Positions 10,181 through 19,966 of a DNA stretch of 64,000 nucleotides are shown here, in pieces. Below the pieces are notes generated by a model. The model did no database searches, was not told where the DNA came from, and saw nothing but the letters and a program-made list of their open reading frames with translations. The position numbers and the translations under genes are program-made. Positions within the stretch are counted from its first letter, which is position 1. The number at the start of each line of letters is the position of its first letter. Location: positions 358,765 through 422,764 of the forward strand of contig CAJNDS010002444.1 in NCBI GenBank assembly GCA_905221605.1, read 5' to 3'. The stretch comes from Symbiodinium natans (taxonomy: Eukaryota > Sar > Dinophyceae > Suessiales > Symbiodiniaceae).

Positions 10181-10271
10181 GCGACAACACAGTGGTGGCG
10201 TGGGGCGACTGCGTGCTGTTCAGTGAGGGATGCTGCTCGTCCAGCTTCAGAGACCTTGTGGTAGCCCAGTG
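10181..10271 (+). CDS. Exon of RCC1/HERC-like repeat protein, 18-codon block plus tail
   Basis: The frame reads (R)GDNTVVAWGDCVLFSEGC and then CSSSFRDLVVAQW. GDNTVVAWGD corresponds to DGSVVTWGD. The acceptor is CCCGAG|GCGAC and the donor CAGTG|GTAACCGG. TTTAGGG starts within 12 nt of the donor; CCCTAAA/CCCCAAA lies just upstream. The second half has drifted from the family consensus. Confidence 0.6.
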
Positions 10272-10826
10272 GTAACCGGTTTAGGGTTTAGGGTTTAGGG
10301 TTTAGGGTTTGGGGTTTAGGGTTTAGGGTTTGGGGTTTGGGGTTTAGGGTTTAGGGTTTAGGGTTTAGGGTTTAGGGCCGTTTAGGGTTAGGGTTTAGGG
10401 TTTAGGGTTTTGGGGTCGAGGTTCCCTTACAAACTAACCAACCCCAAACAAGGGTACCCTTTTTTCATGGTTACTGGGCTACCAACAGACCGGGACAGGT
10501 TAGGGTTTAGGTTTCAGGTTTCAGGGCGTAGGGTTCTGGTGCCTTCCAAGGGACAGATGTATATAGGTAGGTAGGTATGTATAGGAGGACCCGGAATCCT
10601 AAACCCCAAACCCCAAAACCCTAAACCTACCCAAACCCTAAACCCTAAACCCGAACCCAACCCCCAAACCCCAAACCCTGAACCCCAAACCCGAAACCCC
10701 AAGCCCTAAACCCTAAACCCCAACCCCAAAACCCTAAACCCCAAGCCCTACACCCCAAACCCTAACCCCCAACCGCGCCCTAAACCCTGAACCCTGAACC
10801 CTAAACCCTAAACCCTAAACTGCCAG
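10272..10826 (+). other. Intron with TTTAGGG start and CCCTAAA end
   Basis: A 555-nt intron. TTTAGGG units fill 10279-10410 after the GTAACC donor; the 3' part (10600-10818) is CCCTAAA and CCCCAAA. The middle holds a partial MITE-like segment. The polarity is the same as in the 7173-7457 intron. Confidence 0.6.
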
Positions 10827-10906
10827 GTGCTGTCGAGCCACCAGAACGGCTCACGGGCGTGCGGGAGCTGGTGACCAGCTTTGGGGCCTTCGCGGCCCTG
10901 ATGGAG
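10827..10906 (+). CDS. Exon of RCC1/HERC-like repeat protein, 23-codon block
   Basis: After CTGCCAG the frame (two bases of a split codon first) reads AVEPPERLTGVRELVTSF and then GAFAALME. RLTGVREL...AFAALME is the 23-codon block with a longer, divergent start. The donor is GAG|GTGGTG, followed by TTTAGGG from 10918. CCCTAAA ends 3 nt before the CTGCCAG acceptor. Confidence 0.7.
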
Positions 10907-11467
10907 GTGGTGCTTGTTTAGGGTTTAGGGTTTGGGGTTTAGGGTTTAGGGTTTCGGGTTTGCGGTTTAGGGTTTAGGGTTCAGGGTTTAGGGTTCAGGG
11001 TTTCAGGGTTCAGGGTTTAGGGTTTAAGGCTTGGGGTTGAGGGTTTAGGCGATCCCTAAGCCCTACTTCGGGTTTATTTGGCTGAAAAGCGGCCCAGAGT
11101 AGGGTTTAGGTTCCCTTACCAAGCCCCTTTTCATTCTTGGGCTACTCTTGGGTCTAGAGGCTACTGGGCAAAATGCTGTTCACCCAAGCTGCTGTACCGC
11201 AATAGGTAGTATTTAAGTACGGTTCCCATGTTTTCTGCTAGCTTAGCTTTGGTTTAAGGTTCCTTATCTCCAACCCAGCTTGTGAACCCTAAACCCTACA
11301 TCCTCAACCGTAAACCCTACACCGTGTACCTAAAACCCCAACCCTAAACCCTAAAACCTCAACCCTAAACCCTAAAGCCCCAACCCTAGACTCCAAAACC
11401 TCAACCCTAAACCCTAAACCCTAAACCCTAAACCCTAAACCCTAAACCCTAAACTGCGCTGAAGTAG
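10907..11467 (+). other. Intron with TTTAGGG start and CCCTAAA end
   Basis: A 561-nt intron. TTTAGGG and variants fill 10918-11050, MITE-like DNA lies at about 11085-11160, and CCCTAAA runs 11286-11454 directly before CTGAAGTAG|GAC. Confidence 0.6.
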
Positions 11468-11521
11468 GACGGCTCCGTGGTCACCTGGGGCGATGGCGGC
11501 TATGGGGCAGACAGCGCGGCG
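11468..11521 (+). CDS. Exon of RCC1/HERC-like repeat protein, 18-codon block
   Basis: A 54-nt exon, phase 0 at both ends, encodes DGSVVTWGDGGYGADSAA, the best match to the family's 18-residue block. The acceptor is GAAGTAG|GAC; the donor is GCGGCG|GTGCAG, exactly where the next block (VQ...) would begin. A CCCTAAA array ends 7 nt before the acceptor region and a TTTAGGG array starts 26 nt after the donor. In phase it would follow exons such as 10827-10906 (ending ME). Confidence 0.75.
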
Positions 11522-12462
11522 GTGCAGTCGCTTTGAACTATTTTTAGGGTTTAGGGTTTAGGGTTTAGGGTTTAGGGTTTAGGGTTTAGGGTTTAGGGTT
11601 TAGGGTTTGGAAAGACCAGAAGCAGCCAGATGCTTCAATTGTTTAGTATGGCCTTAGAAGCTCCTTTTCAGAGCATTTGCCGGCATGCAAAGCTGCAGCT
11701 TGAAGTGTCAGTTCTCCCGAAGCTCCTAAACCCTGACATGTTAGGGTTTAGGGTTTAGGGTTTAGGGTTTAGGGTTTAGGGTTTAGGGTTTAGGGTTTAG
11801 GGTTTAGGGTTTAGGGTTTAGGGTTTAGGGCTTCAAGCCCCGAACCCCCCCAAAGCCCTAAGCTTTCGCACACCGCAAGCCCTTTAAACTCTGCGCATTG
11901 TCGACTGCAAGTTCCAATGAAGATCCGACATCATGTGGATCCCATAGCGGTAGGGTTTAGGGTTGAGGGTTTAGGGTTTCAGGTTTAAGGTTTAAGGTTT
12001 AAGGTTTAAGGTTTAGGGCCTTCATTGGGGTTTCGGGGTTCAGGGTTCAGGGTTGTCATTCTCCCCGTACTTTCCCTGTGTACAATCCCGTGTTTTTTCC
12101 TAGAACCCTAAACCCTGGACTGAAAACCCTACACCGCCCCGTTTACGAATCCCATCTTTTCGTAGATCCCTAAACCCTAAATACTAAACCACACACCCTA
12201 CCAACCCCCCCCCCGGCGGTGTGATTCTCCCTGTCAGGGGTTTACGAACATAAGGGTGCTCCCTAAGATACCTCAAAATACTAATAATCCTGATGAGAAA
12301 ACCCCCAACTAGTATGCCCAGTAGTGCCCTTATTCCCTTTTTGGGGGCTCTAGGTTCCCCTATACACCCCTGTAAGCAAGAAAGGGCACCCTTTTTAATC
12401 CTAGGTTACTGGGCAACCTAGCCAAAAAGGGCACCCCCTAGTTTCGCAAAGCCCCATGTCAG
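11522..12462. repeat. Intron-like region with long TTTAGGG arrays
   Basis: TTTAGGG arrays at 11546-11608 and 11742-11830, then variants (TTTAAGG) at 11950-12020, MITE-like DNA at about 12343-12430, and little CCCTAAA. No exon recognised. Confidence 0.5.
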
Positions 12463-12577
12463 GTCCCAGCTGAGCAACGTGCGTGCTATCGTCGCCTGCG
12501 TCGCTGCCTTTGCTGCGGTGCGTGCTGACGGCCTCGCTGTTGCCTGGGGTTGCCCCGAGACCGGTGGAGACGTGTCA
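12463..12577 (+). CDS. Exon of RCC1/HERC-like repeat protein, whole repeat
   Basis: From 12458 the frame reads VRSQLSNVRAIVACVAAF then AAVRADGLAVAWGCPETGGD and VS before TGA at 12578. That is a 23-codon block joined to an almost complete 18-codon block with no intron between. The nearest AG is at 12461-12462, inside the expected first codons, so the acceptor is displaced or the copy is decaying. It could also be a terminal exon. Confidence 0.55.
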
Positions 12578-13766
12578 TGAGGCGTTGGGGGTTTAGGGCT
12601 TAGGGTTTAGGGTTTGATATAGGGGCCTGAAGATTTAGAATAGGGTTTTGGGAATTAGAGTCTAGTTACACAGGGACCATAAAGGGAATGCTGTCAGTAA
12701 TTCTTCCGACCACTATAGAAGGACTTTGGAGGTTTGGGGGTTGTAGCGGTTTAAAGTTTTACATGGTCCCTTAGCATGGGCTTTGAGAAAGGGGGCCCGT
12801 TACATACCCTCTATATACCCTATACAACCCAAGGGCCCATACTTCAGAACCCTGTAAAGAAGGTTAGGGACCGTATCAAGAGCCCACGAAACTAGTTGAA
12901 GGGTGTAGGCGGTTGACTTTAGACCCATGCGAATGATTTTTGAGGTGCCTCCTACTTCAGGTGTGTTAAAACCCCCCAGAACCCTAAGATTTAGGGTTTA
13001 GGGTTTAGGGTTTAGGGTTCAGGGTTTAGGGTTTAGGGTTTAGGGATCCTAAACCCTAAATCCCGAATTTTGGTTGGTTTTGGCTTGGGTGTGGTGTGGG
13101 GTTTTGGGTTTTCCGCTTGTCTCTTGGCAGTGGGGTGTGCGCACAGGCTCGCTGGTCTGTATAGTTTGCAAGGTCGGTGGAGCTCAGGGTTTTTTTTCCC
13201 AAACGAGGTTTTCCCTGAGCTTGCTTGCTTGAGTCTTGCGGCATAAATCCCGAAACCCCGACCATCGTGCTTTCAGGCTTTCAGGGGTGTTCTAAGTATC
13301 AAGTGGCTTGGAGCTCCACACCCCGAAGCCAAAAAAAACCAAGCCCCAGACCCCGAATGCGCCCGAAGCCCTGAACCCTAAGCCCTATGTCCTTGCTGAA
13401 GCCCCTCAGCCCAAAACCCTACCAACCCTGTAAATCCTAAATCGCAGACTCCCCACCGCCAAACACGCCAAGACAAACCCGCAAAGTCCTACTCAAGAAC
13501 CCCAGCTCCTCTTGGATCCTGGATGTTTCCTAGGACCCAGAGTAGGACGATAGAGGGCGATAGTGTATATTCTAGGTCATGGTACTCATCTATTCGAGTT
13601 TCTTCTGGAGAATGTACGGCTAGGGCGGTGGGTAGCCATAGTCCCTAGACTCTACACCCGAAAGTTGAAACCCTAAACCGTAGACACTAAACCCTAAACC
13701 CTGAACCCTGAATCCTGAACCCTGAACCCTGAACCCTAAACCCTGAACCGAGGAGATTGCTCAAAA
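12578..13766. other. Intron-like region, mostly unique sequence
   Basis: TTTAGGG at 12590-12615 and 12990-13045, the latter ending head-to-head in GGATCCTAAACCC. A MITE-like segment (about 12758-12880) is related in inverted form to 42615-42745. CCCTAAA/CCCTGAA runs 13680-13745 before the next exon. A short minus-strand frame at 13056-13265 is not convincing. Confidence 0.45.
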
Positions 13767-13835
13767 GTCCAGGGCGAATTGGTGGACGTGACGAAGCTGC
13801 TGCGCAGCTTGGATTCTTCCAGGTCGACCTTGGCA
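13767..13835 (+). CDS. Exon of RCC1/HERC-like repeat protein, 23-codon block (diverged)
   Basis: Sixty-nine nucleotides encode VQGELVDVTKLLRSLDSS then RSTLA, 23 codons as in 1724-1792 and 7104-7172, with the VQxxLxxV start kept and the AFAALRE end lost. CCCTGAA repeat lies upstream and TTTAGGG starts at 13836. Splice signals are weak (AAAAG before, GCAGGG after), so it may be a degenerate copy. Confidence 0.5.
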
Positions 13836-14034
13836 GGGTTTAGGGTTTAGGGTTTAGGGTTTAGGGTTTAGGGTTTAGGGGTTAGGGTTTAGGGTTTAGG
13901 GTTCAAGCATTTCACTAGTAGAGCTCCTTACTCCGGTATCGAATATCCTACCATTGGATCCCATCACATTATGAAAATATCTCACTTTTCGTTTTAACCT
14001 TAAAACTTTAGGCTCATTAGGCGGCCGCCCAGAG

Positions 14035-14190
14035 TAGGCCCTAAACCCTAAAGCCAGACTACAAAAGGCCCTAAATCCTAAAGCCAGCCCAGCGTAGGCC
14101 GTAAACCCTAACGCCAGGGCAGAGGAGGCCCTAAACCCTAAAACCAGTCCAGACTGAGCCCTAAGCCCTAAAACCAGCACAGAGGAGGCC
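14035..14190. repeat. Degenerate ~33-bp tandem repeat containing CCCTAAA
   Basis: About five units of the form CCCAGAGTAGGCCCTAAACC + CTAAAGCCAG, each mixing the MITE end motif CCCAGAGTAGG with telomere heptamers. A minus-strand frame over it gives LALGFRA repeats and is not a gene. Confidence 0.75.
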
Positions 14191-14459
14191 TCTGAGTAAG
14201 CCCTGACTACGCCGCCCCTCCAAATATGCAGAAGGACCCTACACTGTAGAAGTGTACTTGGAGGTTCATGGGTAGTCATGAGTAGGGTTATGATTATGTT
14301 GACTATACTTAACCTGACTCAGCGGTCCTTTCAAAGCTCCCTCTCGGGATTTGGTGTTTAGGCTTTAGGGGGGGCTTTAGGGCTTCATGGTTCCAAAAGA
14401 ATACATCCCAATTACACCACCGAAAGACCCCAAACAGTCCAAGGCACGTCAAAGAAACA

Positions 14460-14613
14460 GTGGAGACGATGGAGACAAAGGGAGACGAAGGGAGACAAAG
14501 GGAGGCGAGGAGCACAGCGACCCGGCAAAGCCACCCACATGAAGCGAGACAAAGGGAGACAAAGGGAGACGAAGGGAGACAAAGGGAGACGAAGGGAGAC
14601 AAGGAGCCCAGGA
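14460..14613. repeat. GGGAGACRAA decamer repeat
   Basis: Two blocks of 10-bp units (GGAGACAAAG/GGAGACGAAG) at 14460-14500 and 14543-14613 are separated by unrelated sequence. Frames through it give PFVSL repeats on the minus strand. Confidence 0.85.
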
Positions 14614-14826
14614 ACCCGGCAACAGTCCGCAGAATGTCGGCAATCCTTAAATGAATTTAGAACCCCAACAGTTGACTGTTTGGGGAAAAACGCGAAGCCC
14701 TGAAGCCCTAAGCCAGGAGCGCCAGTGGGCCCTGATTGCCTTCATGTTGGCCCCTAACCCCGAACCCCTAACCCCAAACCCGAAACCCCAAACCCTAAAC
14801 CCTAAACCCTAAACCCTGAAGCCAAG

Positions 14827-14897
14827 GATCTGACGATTATTTCGCTGCCCAGCGCGCTGACGGGTCCGTGGTGGTCTGGGGGGGTGAGCAACGTGAG
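14827..14897 (+). CDS. Exon of RCC1/HERC-like repeat protein
   Basis: After GCCAAG the frame (two bases of a split codon) reads SDDYFAAQRADGSVVVWGGE then QRE. YFAAQRADGSVVVWG spans the end of the 23-codon block and the start of the 18-codon block without an intron. A donor at GTGAG|GTGGCC is likely; reading on gives VAIHRCG. CCCTAAA lies upstream (14786-14818) and a 90-bp TTTAGGG array follows from 14922. Confidence 0.65.
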
Positions 14898-15315
14898 GTG
14901 GCCATCCACCGCTGTGGAAGTTAGGGTTTAGGGTTTAGGGTTTAGGGTTTAGGGTTTAGGGTTTAGGGTTTAGGGTTTAGGGTTTAGGGTTTAGGGTTTA
15001 GGGTTTAGGGTGCAAGGTTCTGCCTGTCAGGGCTTAGTACCAACGACTTGGGACGGAGAGGCGTGCATCTGCGAGCTCGGGATCTAGGGCAACCGCAAAC
15101 CCAACCCGAAGAGGGTTTAGAGTTTTGGGTTTATCAAGGGACTAAATGAGGGGCCCTCACAAGGTACATAGAGATTATACCCGGCATAATAAGGGGTATA
15201 TATATATATATATATAGGAATACGATTAGGGGTCCCTTGTAGGGGTCCCTCCTTATACCCCTCAAGGTTTAGGGGTTTAGACAGCCGCAACCCTTGCTCA
15301 TGCCCTCCAACCCAG

Positions 15316-15420
15316 ACGTCGACGCCTTAGAGATGGATTGTAGCTGCCTGCATTGCCAGGATGAAGTAGCACAGCAGAAATCAATGCGCGCCTGGCGTCT
15401 GAAAACAAGAAAACATTGCG
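15316..15420 (+). CDS. Candidate exon, Cys-rich, unrecognised
   Basis: The pyrimidine-rich CCTCCAACCCAG precedes a frame reading VDALEMDCSCLHCQDEVAQQ then KSMRAWRLKTRKHC. The donor would be TTGCG|GTTTAG, made by the first TTTAGGG-like unit. Contains CSCLHC. No homology recognised; the frame has normal amino-acid composition, unlike its repeat flanks. Confidence 0.5.
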
Positions 15421-16559
15421 GTTTAGGGTTCAGGTTTTCAGGTTTCAGGGTTCAGGGTTTAGGATTTAGGGTTTATTTAGGGTTTGGGTTCAGAACCATT
15501 TAGCATCTGGGTGTCGAACCCTTCTTAAGTCCGGGCAACTTGACACCGACTTACGGAGGTGCAGCGTATGTAAACCCGTGGCCCCCAACCCTTATAGCTC
15601 CAGTGGCTATGCTGGGAATGTTTAGGGTTTAGGGGTTCCCTAAACCCTAAACTCTAAAACCCTAAACCCTAAACCCTACACCGTTGGTTCAATGGGTTTA
15701 AGTGGGGCTTAGGTGACCCGAGAAACCCTCTTATAATTCCCATAACCCACCTTTCTTGCCCTACTTGTTAAGTCAAGAAGGCTTCCAAGTGGGTTGCTCC
15801 TTCCAGACAGTCCCCGCAGTCCCAGAGCGGGGGGGGCCCGAGCCCGCCAAAACATTCCACAAAAGGCCCTTCAATTTTTTTGGGGTTTAGGGTTTAGGGT
15901 TTAGGGTTTAGGGCTTAGGGCTTAGGGTTTAGGGTTTAGGGAATCCCTAAACCCTAAGGCCCTTGGGATATTTGATAACTTTCTCTTGTTGGGTTTAAGA
16001 GGGGCTGTTCTCAGGAGCCTTTTTTGAGAGGGTTTGAAGGCCATCTCAGTTCCCCAAAGGCCACGACACCCCTACAAAACCAAGAAACGAAAGAACCCTT
16101 CAGAATGTGGCCCCTCAGCCGCCAGATGCCCCCCCACCCCCCCCCCCCCGGAAGAACCTAAAGAGTCCCTGAGGTCGGTTTAGGGTTTAGGGTTTAGGGT
16201 TTAGGATTTAGGGTTTAGGGTTTAGGGTTTAGGGTTTTAGGGTTTTAGGGTTTAGGGTTTAGGGTTTAGGGTTTTAGGGTTTAGGGTGTAGGGAAGGTGG
16301 GGACACCCGAAAAGACCCTACGCCCCTAAGCTGATGAGCCCCAAACCCCAAAAAAAGGCCTAAGAGCCCCAAACCCTAATGACTGAAGTTCTAAACCCTA
16401 TAACCCTAGAAGCCCTAAAACTTCATCCTAACCCTGTGGAACCCCCATAGAACCCACAAGACACCTAGAACCCCCACCCTAAACCCCAAACCCCGAACCC
16501 TAAACCCTAAACCCTAAACCCTAAACCCTAAACCCTAGCCCTAAACCCTAAACCCTAAG
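15421..16559. repeat. Intron-like telomere-repeat region with head-to-head junctions
   Basis: TTTAGGG and CCCTAAA meet head-to-head at 15620-15665 (TTAGGGGTTCCCTAAACC) and 15930-15957 (TTTAGGGAATCCCTAAACC). TTTAGGG arrays lie at 15885-15940 and 16175-16295; CCCTAAA runs 16480-16557 up to the next exon. Confidence 0.55.
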
Positions 16560-16650
16560 GTGAGGAGGCCCGGGACGAGCCGATGCTCCGCGGGGACCGA
16601 AGCGAGGGCTCCACCTGGGGCGTGCTCAACCTCACCAAGCGAAGCTTCGG
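16560..16650 (+). CDS. Candidate exon, possibly a diverged repeat block
   Basis: After CCTAAG the frame reads EEARDEPMLRGDRSEGSTWG and then VLNLTKRSFG. RGDRSEGSTWG resembles RGDGSVVTWG with substitutions, so it may be a distant member of the repeat protein, or unrelated. Strongly GC-rich and flanked by CCCTAAA (upstream) and TTTAGGG (from 16669). The 3' boundary is uncertain. Confidence 0.45.
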
Positions 16651-16659
16651 CTTTTGGGG

Positions 16660-17501
16660 GGGTTTGGGGTTTAGGGTTTAGGGTTTAGGGTTTAGGGTTT
16701 AGGGTTTAGGGTTTAGGGCTAGGGTTTAGGGCGAGGGTTTAGGGTTCAGGGCTTAGGGCTCAAAGGATTTAGGATTTAGTTTGGGGGGTGTGGGGTTTTT
16801 GGCTTAGAGGGTTTAGGGTTTCGGGCTTATAGGGTTTAGAGCGTAGGGTTTGGGGGTTTAGGGTTCAGGGTTTGGGGGTTTAGGGTTTAGGGTAGGGGTG
16901 TTGGGTTCAGGGTTTATGGGCTCTATAGGGCTTAGGGTTGAGGATATGTAACATGATATATACATATACATATATATATATATGTATGTATATGCATGTA
17001 TCTATCTATCGATCTATCTATCTATCGATCCATCCATCTATCCATCTCTCTCTATCTATCTATCCATCTATCTCTCTCTATCTATCTATCTATCGATCTA
17101 TCCATCTATGCGTGCTGTGTTTTAAGAAGTGCTTTGAGGTGTCTTCGGTTTTTTTGGGTTAGGGTCGGGCAACAAAAAGCAGACAACACGGACCAAGCCT
17201 GTTGTGAAAGGGTGCATTGGCCCCTTCAACCTTGAGTTCTCCAGCCGGGAAAACTGGCAACGGCCAGAATGCAGGTAACGCCAAGCAACAGAGCCCTGGA
17301 CCCTAAGGCACCTACTGGTAGCTTACTAGTAGCGTGATTGCGCTGTGTTGCATGCATGGACCAACGATCTGGGCTGTTGACGTTGAGCCGGCCAGCCGAA
17401 AGAAACTGCCCTGACACTAAACCCGGAACCTTGAACCCTGAACCCCCTAATAGGTCGTCAGGTCATGGTTGAATGTCGACTTCCCTTCCCGTCCATCCCA
17501 G
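16660..17501. repeat. Intron-like region: TTTAGGG variants then ATCT microsatellite
   Basis: Degenerate TTTAGGG variants to 16940, an (ATCT)n microsatellite at 16985-17110, then about 350 bp of unique sequence without a convincing exon, ending in the CATCCCAG acceptor. Confidence 0.5.
16985..17110. repeat. (ATCT)n microsatellite
   Basis: ATCT units with ATCG and ATCC interruptions after a short TATA tract. YLSIYRSI-like frames are translations of it. Confidence 0.9.
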
Positions 17502-17610
17502 GAAACTCGTGGGAGGACACGATCGAGACGAAGTACCTCAAGGTGTTGATCAAGAATCTTGACGACTCGCTGCAGGAGAGCCGGCTTGGGGGGCTGGTGG
17601 GCGGCTCTTG
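17502..17610 (+). CDS. Candidate exon, unrecognised protein
   Basis: CTTCCCGTCCATCCCAG is a good acceptor. The frame (two bases of a split codon first) reads NSWEDTIETKYLKVLIKNLD and DSLQESRLGGLVGGS. The donor is CTCTTG|GTGGGA. The amino-acid pattern suggests an amphipathic helix (YLKVLIKNLDDSL). The protein is not recognised. Confidence 0.6.
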
Positions 17611-17960
17611 GTGGGATTTAGGGCTTTGGGTTTAGGGTAAACAAAAAACAACCTGGCGTTTTGGGTTTGGGGGTGGCGGGTGTAGCACGTCGCCCCTGAG
17701 TCCGAAAGCAATCAACGCCGAACACCCCAGAAAAGATTGGTTTAGGGTTTAGGGTTTTGGGTTTTTTTGGACAGGTGGGATTTCTTTAAGCACAGGGCTG
17801 CTTTGCAACAGCCATAGAGAACCTCAGCATCAGAGACGCAAGCCCCGCCCAGAAAAAATCCGGAAGCAACGTTGGTTTAGGGTTTAAGGTTTAGGGTTTC
17901 CAGGCTGGTTTTTGGGACATGTTCTATTTTCCTTACTTGGGTTTGTAAGGGGCCCTATGT

Positions 17961-18063
17961 GGGGGTTTCCGAAAATAGGGGTACCCTTTTTGCGGGTTCC
18001 TTCAAAAGGATGACATAGTAGTTTGGGGTAGATAAGGGGTTCCCCCTATTTTCGGAAATCCCT
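17961..18063. mobile_element. MITE-like element, GGGTTTCCGAAAATAGGGG family
   Basis: The left end GGGTTTCCGAAAATAGGGG and right end CCCCCTATTTTCGGAAATCC are inverted repeats around a 103-bp element. Diverged relatives: about 165-235, 4010-4120, 9645-9720, 22967-23025, 41545-41615 and 42283-42370. Confidence 0.65.
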
Positions 18064-18695
18064 GTGTATAGACAAAGGGCAATTGAAGGACCTGTCTTTA
18101 TTGCTTTCCTGAGCCCTAAGCCATAAGCCCGAAACCCTAGACCCTAAACCCTAAACCCTGAACCCTATTCGGGCTGTTAAGTTGCCCCTGAGTCTGCGGG
18201 TTTATCGAGTTTAGGGTGGACTTCGTCGGACATCCATCCCTCACATTTTTTGACCTCCCTTCTTCGGGTTTAGGGTTTATGTAGGGTTTAGGGTTCAGGG
18301 TTCAGAGTTTAGGGTTTAGGGTTCAGGGTTCAGGGTTCAGGGTTCAGAGTTTGGGTTTAGGGTTTAGGGTTTAATTAGGGTTTAGGGTTTAGGGTTTAGA
18401 GTTTAGGGGTACTTGGAAATCATTTTCAATTTTTGGTTTCTACAATCCCTAACCAACACGTATAGCCTTGACTTGTGACAAGAGACGTCTTCAGGTGTGG
18501 TGTGCCTCGTGTGCTTAAGGCTTCTGATTCTTGGAGACGTGGGCTCAAAGGGATAAGGGGTCAAACAGAAGCCTAAGCCCTAAACCCCAAACCCTGAACC
18601 CTCAACCCCAAACCCCAAACCCTAAACCCTGAACCCTAAACCCTGAACCCTAAACCCCAAACCCTAAACCCTAAACCCTGAATCTTAAGCGCCAG

Positions 18696-18761
18696 GATCT
18701 CTACAAGACCTGGGGCGGTGATCAGGAGGATGGCCGCTCGGCAGGCAGTTACCGCAACTCC
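18696..18761 (+). CDS. Exon, phase 0-0, 22 codons, unrecognised
   Basis: GCGCCAG|GATCTC acceptor and CAACTCC|GTAAGGAGG donor bound a 66-nt exon reading DLYKTWGGDQEDGRSAGS then YRNS. TWGGDQEDGRSAGS resembles the TWGDxxxGGDSS part of the 41-residue repeat, so this may be another repeat member. A CCCTAAA array ends 18 nt upstream; a (CT)n run and then TTTAGGG array follow the donor. Confidence 0.7.
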
Positions 18762-18776
18762 GTAAGGAGGCGTCCC

Positions 18777-18812
<36 letters not shown>
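18777..18812. repeat. (CT)n microsatellite
   Basis: About 17 CT units directly after the splice donor at 18762 and directly before a 13-unit TTTAGGG array. Confidence 0.95.
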
Positions 18813-18816
<4 letters not shown>

Positions 18817-18964
18817 GGGTTTAGGGTTTAGGGTTTAGGGTTTAGGGTTTAGGGTTTAGGGTTTAGGGTTTAGGGTTTAGGGTTTAGGGTTTAGGGTTTA
18901 GGGTTTGGGCTCCTCTTCTCAGTATGGAGTATATAGGTAATCTTGAACCCTTGTGGGGTCTACA

Positions 18965-19078
18965 TTGGGATGTTCCCCCTTATACTCACAGTCCTGAATA
19001 GGGATTATAACAGGGAGGATTATAATCCCTATCTATAATCCCTATTAAGGAATGTTAGTATAAGGGGGAACATCCCAA
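18965..19078. mobile_element. MITE-like element, GGGATGTTCCCCCTTATAC family
   Basis: TTGGGATGTTCCCCCTTATAC on the left and TATAAGGGGGAACATCCCAA on the right form a nearly perfect terminal inverted repeat around 114 bp. Another copy is at 28612-28720 and a partial one at about 9108-9176. Confidence 0.75.
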
Positions 19079-19080
19079 GG

Positions 19081-19919
19081 TACACATCAGCCTGCCCTAA
19101 TTGAAAGGTCAGCGTTTTTGGGAGCCCTAGGCATAGGCACTCAGCAAAAATGCAGATTCCCTGAGGGTCCATGTCCCTATATAGTATATACTTGCTTGGG
19201 CCCTTGAGCTCTATGTAGAAACCCCTTTCAGGACCAAGCCTATACTATAAAGGAACCCCTTAGAAACCCCTGTGAGGCCCAAGTATATACTGTATAGAAA
19301 GCCCTTTAAGGCCCAAGGCCTATCCAGAAACCCCTTTAAGGCCCAAGTATATACTGTATAGAAACCCCTTTGTTAAGGCTGTTAAGGCCCAAGTATTTCT
19401 TGTATAGAAGCCCCTTTCAGGCCCAAGTAGATACTATATAGATACCCCTTTTAAGGCCTGAGTATATACTGTATACTTTGTGGTTACATGGACCCTTTGG
19501 GATGGGCTCCTTACGCTGCCCTATCAGGATTTCCTCAGCAAGGTGAAGAGCTTGGATCAATCCCTGAGCCCTAAACCCTAAATTCTAAACCCTAAACCCT
19601 GAACCCTAAACCCTAAACCCTAAACCCTCAACCCTCAACCCTCAACCCTGAACCCTAAGCCTCAGCGCCCAAGCCCAAGGCAACCTCAGGCATCCCAAAG
19701 CCACCGCAACCAAGCAACCACACGAGCGATTGGGGCCAGGGGAACACCCCCCCCCCCTGTCCTTGCGCAGAGCCTTTCTTTCTCAGGGTTTAGGGCATCT
19801 GGTGAACACCCTAGACCCTAAGCCCGAAACCCTAAACCCTAAACCCTAAACCCTGGAAAATTCTGAAGCCCGAATGCCTCCACCCCGCGCCTGCGACCGC
19901 CGAAGCCATCAAGCACCAG
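19081..19919. other. Intron-like region
   Basis: Besides the tandem repeat it contains a weak micro-exon candidate at 19528 (CTATCAG|GATTTCCTCAGCAAG|GTGAAG, DFLSK) and CCCTAAA/CCCTCAA tracts (19570-19655, 19826-19855). Nothing else is readable. Confidence 0.35.
19155..19480. repeat. Degenerate ~33-bp tandem repeat
   Basis: About eight imperfect units with core AAGGCCCAAGTATATACTG + TATAGAAACCCCTTT. Unit lengths vary and TATATACTG cores are conserved. No coding sense. Confidence 0.8.
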
Positions 19920-19966
19920 GAAAGTTCGTGGCGGAGCTGAAGGAAGCCGCCGATGCCACTCAGCCC
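19920..19966 (+). CDS. Candidate exon, unrecognised
   Basis: CACCAG|GAAAG acceptor; the frame reads KFVAELKEAADATQP, helix-like and normal in composition. It ends directly against a TTTAGGG array (CCCGGGTTTAGGG), so the donor is probably supplied by the first repeat unit. CCCTAAA lies 65 nt upstream. Confidence 0.45.
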
